NCBI GenBank assembly: GCA_036525535.1
Contig: DATDAH010000323.1
Span: 1 to 6,829, forward strand
Reading direction: 5' to 3'
Length of the DNA stretch: 6,829 nucleotides
Source: DATDAH01 sp036525535
GTDB lineage: Bacteria > Actinomycetota > Acidimicrobiia > Acidimicrobiales > DATDAH01
In this document: positions 5,031 through 6,829 of the stretch, piece after piece
Layout of the letters: every line of letters starts with the position of its first letter
Position numbering within the stretch: position 1 is the stretch's first letter
Notes under the pieces: model-generated
What the model saw: only the letters and a program-made list of their open reading frames with translations
What the model was told of the DNA's origin: nothing
The model's database searches: none
Position numbers and translations under genes: made by a program

Positions 5031-6829
5031 CTAGGGATCCTTGGGGAGGCCGAGGAGGCGTTCGGCGATCACGTTGCGCTGGATCTCGCTGGTGCCACCG
5101 GCGATGGAAAGGCAGCGATTGCCGAGGTAGCCGCCGATCCAGGCCGCCCCCTCCCCCTCGTCGACGGCCCCGGCCGGGCCGAGCAGGCCGAGGCCCAGCT
5201 CCTGGATGCGCTGCTCGTGCTCGACCCCGAGGAGCTTGCGCACGCTGGCCTCCGGGCCGGGCTCGGCCCCGGTCAGGGCCCGCAGCGTCGAGCGCCAGCC
5301 GAGCGCAGCGAGGGCGTGGCTCTCGGCCAGCAGGCGCCCCACGTGGTCGAGGACGACCGGCGAAGCGTCCTCGGCGGCCTTGGCCAGGAGGCCCTCGACA
5401 CCGGGTCCGAACGACCCACCGCTGCCCATCGACACCCGCTCGTTGGCCAACGTGGTCCGCGCCGTCTCCCAACCGGCGTCGATCTCGCCGACCACGAGGT
5501 CGTCGGGCACGAACACCGCGTCGAAGAAGACCTCGTTGAACATCTCCGCCCCGGTCAGCTCCCGCAGCGGACGGACCTCGATCCCCGGCGTCTTCAGGTC
5601 GACCAGGAAGCAGCTGATGCCGAGGTGCTTGGCCGCGTTCGGGTTGGTCCGGGCCAGGCAGATGCCCCAGTCGGCGATGTGGGCCATCGTCGTCCAGACC
5701 TTCTGCCCGGTGAGGGCCCAGCCGCCCTCCACCCGCTCGGCCTTGGTGCTCAGTGAGGCCAGGTCGGAGCCGGCGCCCGGCTCACTGAACATCTGGCACC
5801 ACAGGATCTCCCCCGCCAACGTCGGGCCGATGAAGCGCTCCTGCTGCTCGGCGTTGCCGTGCACGATCAACGTGGGCAGGACCCACGCCCCCACCTGCAG
5901 GTGGCGACGTCGGACGTGGGCCTCACGGAACTCCTCGTCGATGACCAGTTGCTCGATCGGGTCGGCGTCGCGGCCCCAGGGCGAGGGCCAGTTGGGGACC
6001 AGCCAGCCGGCCTCGGCGATGCGGAGGTCCCAGTCGGCCCGGTTCTGGTCGCGGAGGTCCTCCAGGAAGGCCCGCACCTCGGCCCGGGGCCCCTCGGCTT
6101 CGGGTGGGAGGTCGACGGTCATCGACCGCCGGGCCCCACCCCGCGCCCGTTCGACGACCAGGTCGTTCCAGGCCTCCTCGCCCCCCAAGAGCTGGCGGGT
6201 GGCCATGGCCCGGCGCAGGAACAGGTGGGCGTCGTGCTCCCACGTGAACCCGATGCCGCCGTGGACCTGGACGCAGCCCTGGGCGCAGCGGGCGAAGGCC
6301 TCGGGGGCGATGGCCCCGGCCACGGCCGCGGCCAACGCCACTTCGTCGTCGTCGCCGCCCCGGGCGGCGTCCCAGGCCACGGCCCGGGCCAGCTCGAGCG
6401 CGCCGAGCATGTCGGCACAGAGGTGCTTGACGGCCTGGAACTGGCCGATGGGACGACCGAACTGCTGACGATCCTTGGCGTAGGCCGACGCCGTGTCGAC
6501 GCACCAGGCGGATCCGCCCGCCGACTCGGCGGCCAGCAGCGTGGCGGTCAGGTCCCGGACCAGGCCGGGGCGGGGCTCGGGACCGAGCCGCTGACCCTGG
6601 GGCGCGGCGTCGACGCGAACGGTGGCCAGCCGGCGCGTGGGATCGAGGCTCTTGTGCTCCTCGACCGTCAACCCGTCGGTAGGGAGGGCCCACCAGTCGT
6701 CGCCGATGGGCACCACCACGATCGCGGCGGTGGCGGCACCGAGGACCGCGGTCCACTCGGTCGCCGACCCGGCGGACGCGAAGGCCACGGCCCCAGGGGT
6801 CGAGCCGTCGGTCAGTCCCGGGAGGAGGA
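5031..6829 (-). CDS. Tandem (fused) acyl-CoA dehydrogenase, N-terminus off right edge
   Basis: At least 598 residues are visible, open to the right edge; a full length near 700-730 is expected, as in mycobacterial double-length FadE proteins such as FadE34 or FadE6. Positions below count from the GTG at 6788. Residues 1-221 are the end of a first dehydrogenase module: RQQFGRPIGQFQAVK (107-121) and QVHGGIGFTWEHD (174-186). A short linker leads to a complete second module (about 223-585): N-terminal helices with GWLVPNWPSP (261-270), the beta-domain signature FSEPGAGSDLAS (334-345), GQKVWTT (361-367), and SIAGGTSEIQRN (561-572). Neither module has the MCAD-type catalytic glutamate: the first ends QLLGGEEAW where YEGT is expected, and the second has AGGT. 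E450 in LANERVSM aligns by motif with the isovaleryl-CoA-dehydrogenase-type base. It probably oxidises a bulky acyl-CoA. The first visible gene of the right operon; the HAD gene follows within three bases. Confidence 0.92.
   Translation of the reverse strand, partial: LLPGLTDGSTPGAVAFASAGSATEWTAVLGAATAAIVVVPIGDDWWALPTDGLTVEEHKSLDPTRRLATVRVDAAPQGQRLGPEPRPGLVRDLTATLLAAESAGGSAWCVDTASAYAKDRQQFGRPIGQFQAVKHLCADMLGALELARAVAWDAARGGDDDEVALAAAVAGAIAPEAFARCAQGCVQVHGGIGFTWEHDAHLFLRRAMATRQLLGGEEAWNDLVVERARGGARRSMTVDLPPEAEGPRAEVRAFLEDLRDQNRADWDLRIAEAGWLVPNWPSPWGRDADPIEQLVIDEEFREAHVRRRHLQVGAWVLPTLIVHGNAEQQERFIGPTLAGEILWCQMFSEPGAGSDLASLSTKAERVEGGWALTGQKVWTTMAHIADWGICLARTNPNAAKHLGISCFLVDLKTPGIEVRPLRELTGAEMFNEVFFDAVFVPDDLVVGEIDAGWETARTTLANERVSMGSGGSFGPGVEGLLAKAAEDASPVVLDHVGRLLAESHALAALGWRSTLRALTGAEPGPEASVRKLLGVEHEQRIQELGLGLLGPAGAVDEGEGAAWIGGYLGNRCLSIAGGTSEIQRNVIAERLLGLPKDP

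Noticed and set aside
4290..5756. Open frame of nearly 490 codons on the plus strand, opposite the HAD gene and parts of its neighbours
   Set aside because: It crosses gene boundaries of clear minus-strand genes and shows no domain; a shadow frame.
6120..6122. Internal ATG (minus strand) that could start the second dehydrogenase module as a separate gene
   Set aside because: The frame runs without a stop from the first module into the second, and double-length dehydrogenases are known; a fusion is the simpler reading. Internal initiation is not excluded.

Overview
This 6.8 kb window is very GC-rich, protein-dense bacterial DNA. Its codon choice, its frequent GTG starts, the near absence of Shine-Dalgarno sequences and the gene families present suggest an actinobacterium, possibly an Acidimicrobiia-like environmental lineage. 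The lineage is inferred, since no marker gene is present. Eight protein genes fill almost all of it. I see no RNA gene, mobile element or CRISPR array, and no gene-free stretch longer than about 55 bases.

Layout. The left part (1-1246, minus strand) is a tight operon read leftwards: a carboxymuconolactone-decarboxylase-family protein, a DUF35 zinc-ribbon/OB-fold protein, a 56-residue single-pass membrane protein, and the first 102 residues of an acyl-CoA dehydrogenase that runs off the left edge. A 43-base divergent spacer (1247-1289) carries two oppositely oriented TANNNT -10 boxes, both placed for leaderless transcripts. The centre (1290-2882, plus strand) is a complete acyl-CoA synthetase of the ANL superfamily. 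Converging on it is a flavin/F420 split-barrel protein (2903-3358, minus). The right part (3413 to the edge, minus) is a second tight operon: a large protein with two tandem acyl-CoA dehydrogenase modules (N-terminus off the right edge), a HAD-family hydrolase, and a phosphotriesterase-like lactonase resembling mycobacterial Php (Rv0230c).

How the genes could work together. The set fits import-to-CoA activation and beta-oxidation of a carboxylic acid, perhaps a cyclic or steroid-like one. The ligase would make the CoA thioester and the dehydrogenases would introduce double bonds. The DUF35 protein would normally work with a thiolase/aldolase or hydratase that is not in the window, and the lactonase could open a lactone ring. 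The substrate is inference.

I find no clearly undescribed system. The most interesting point is that the two halves of the tandem dehydrogenase have lost complementary FAD and active-site motifs, so the protein probably forms composite active sites. Also worth checking are the compact divergent leaderless promoters, the small membrane protein coupled to the DUF35 gene, and the single in-frame TAG between the tandem dehydrogenase and the HAD gene.
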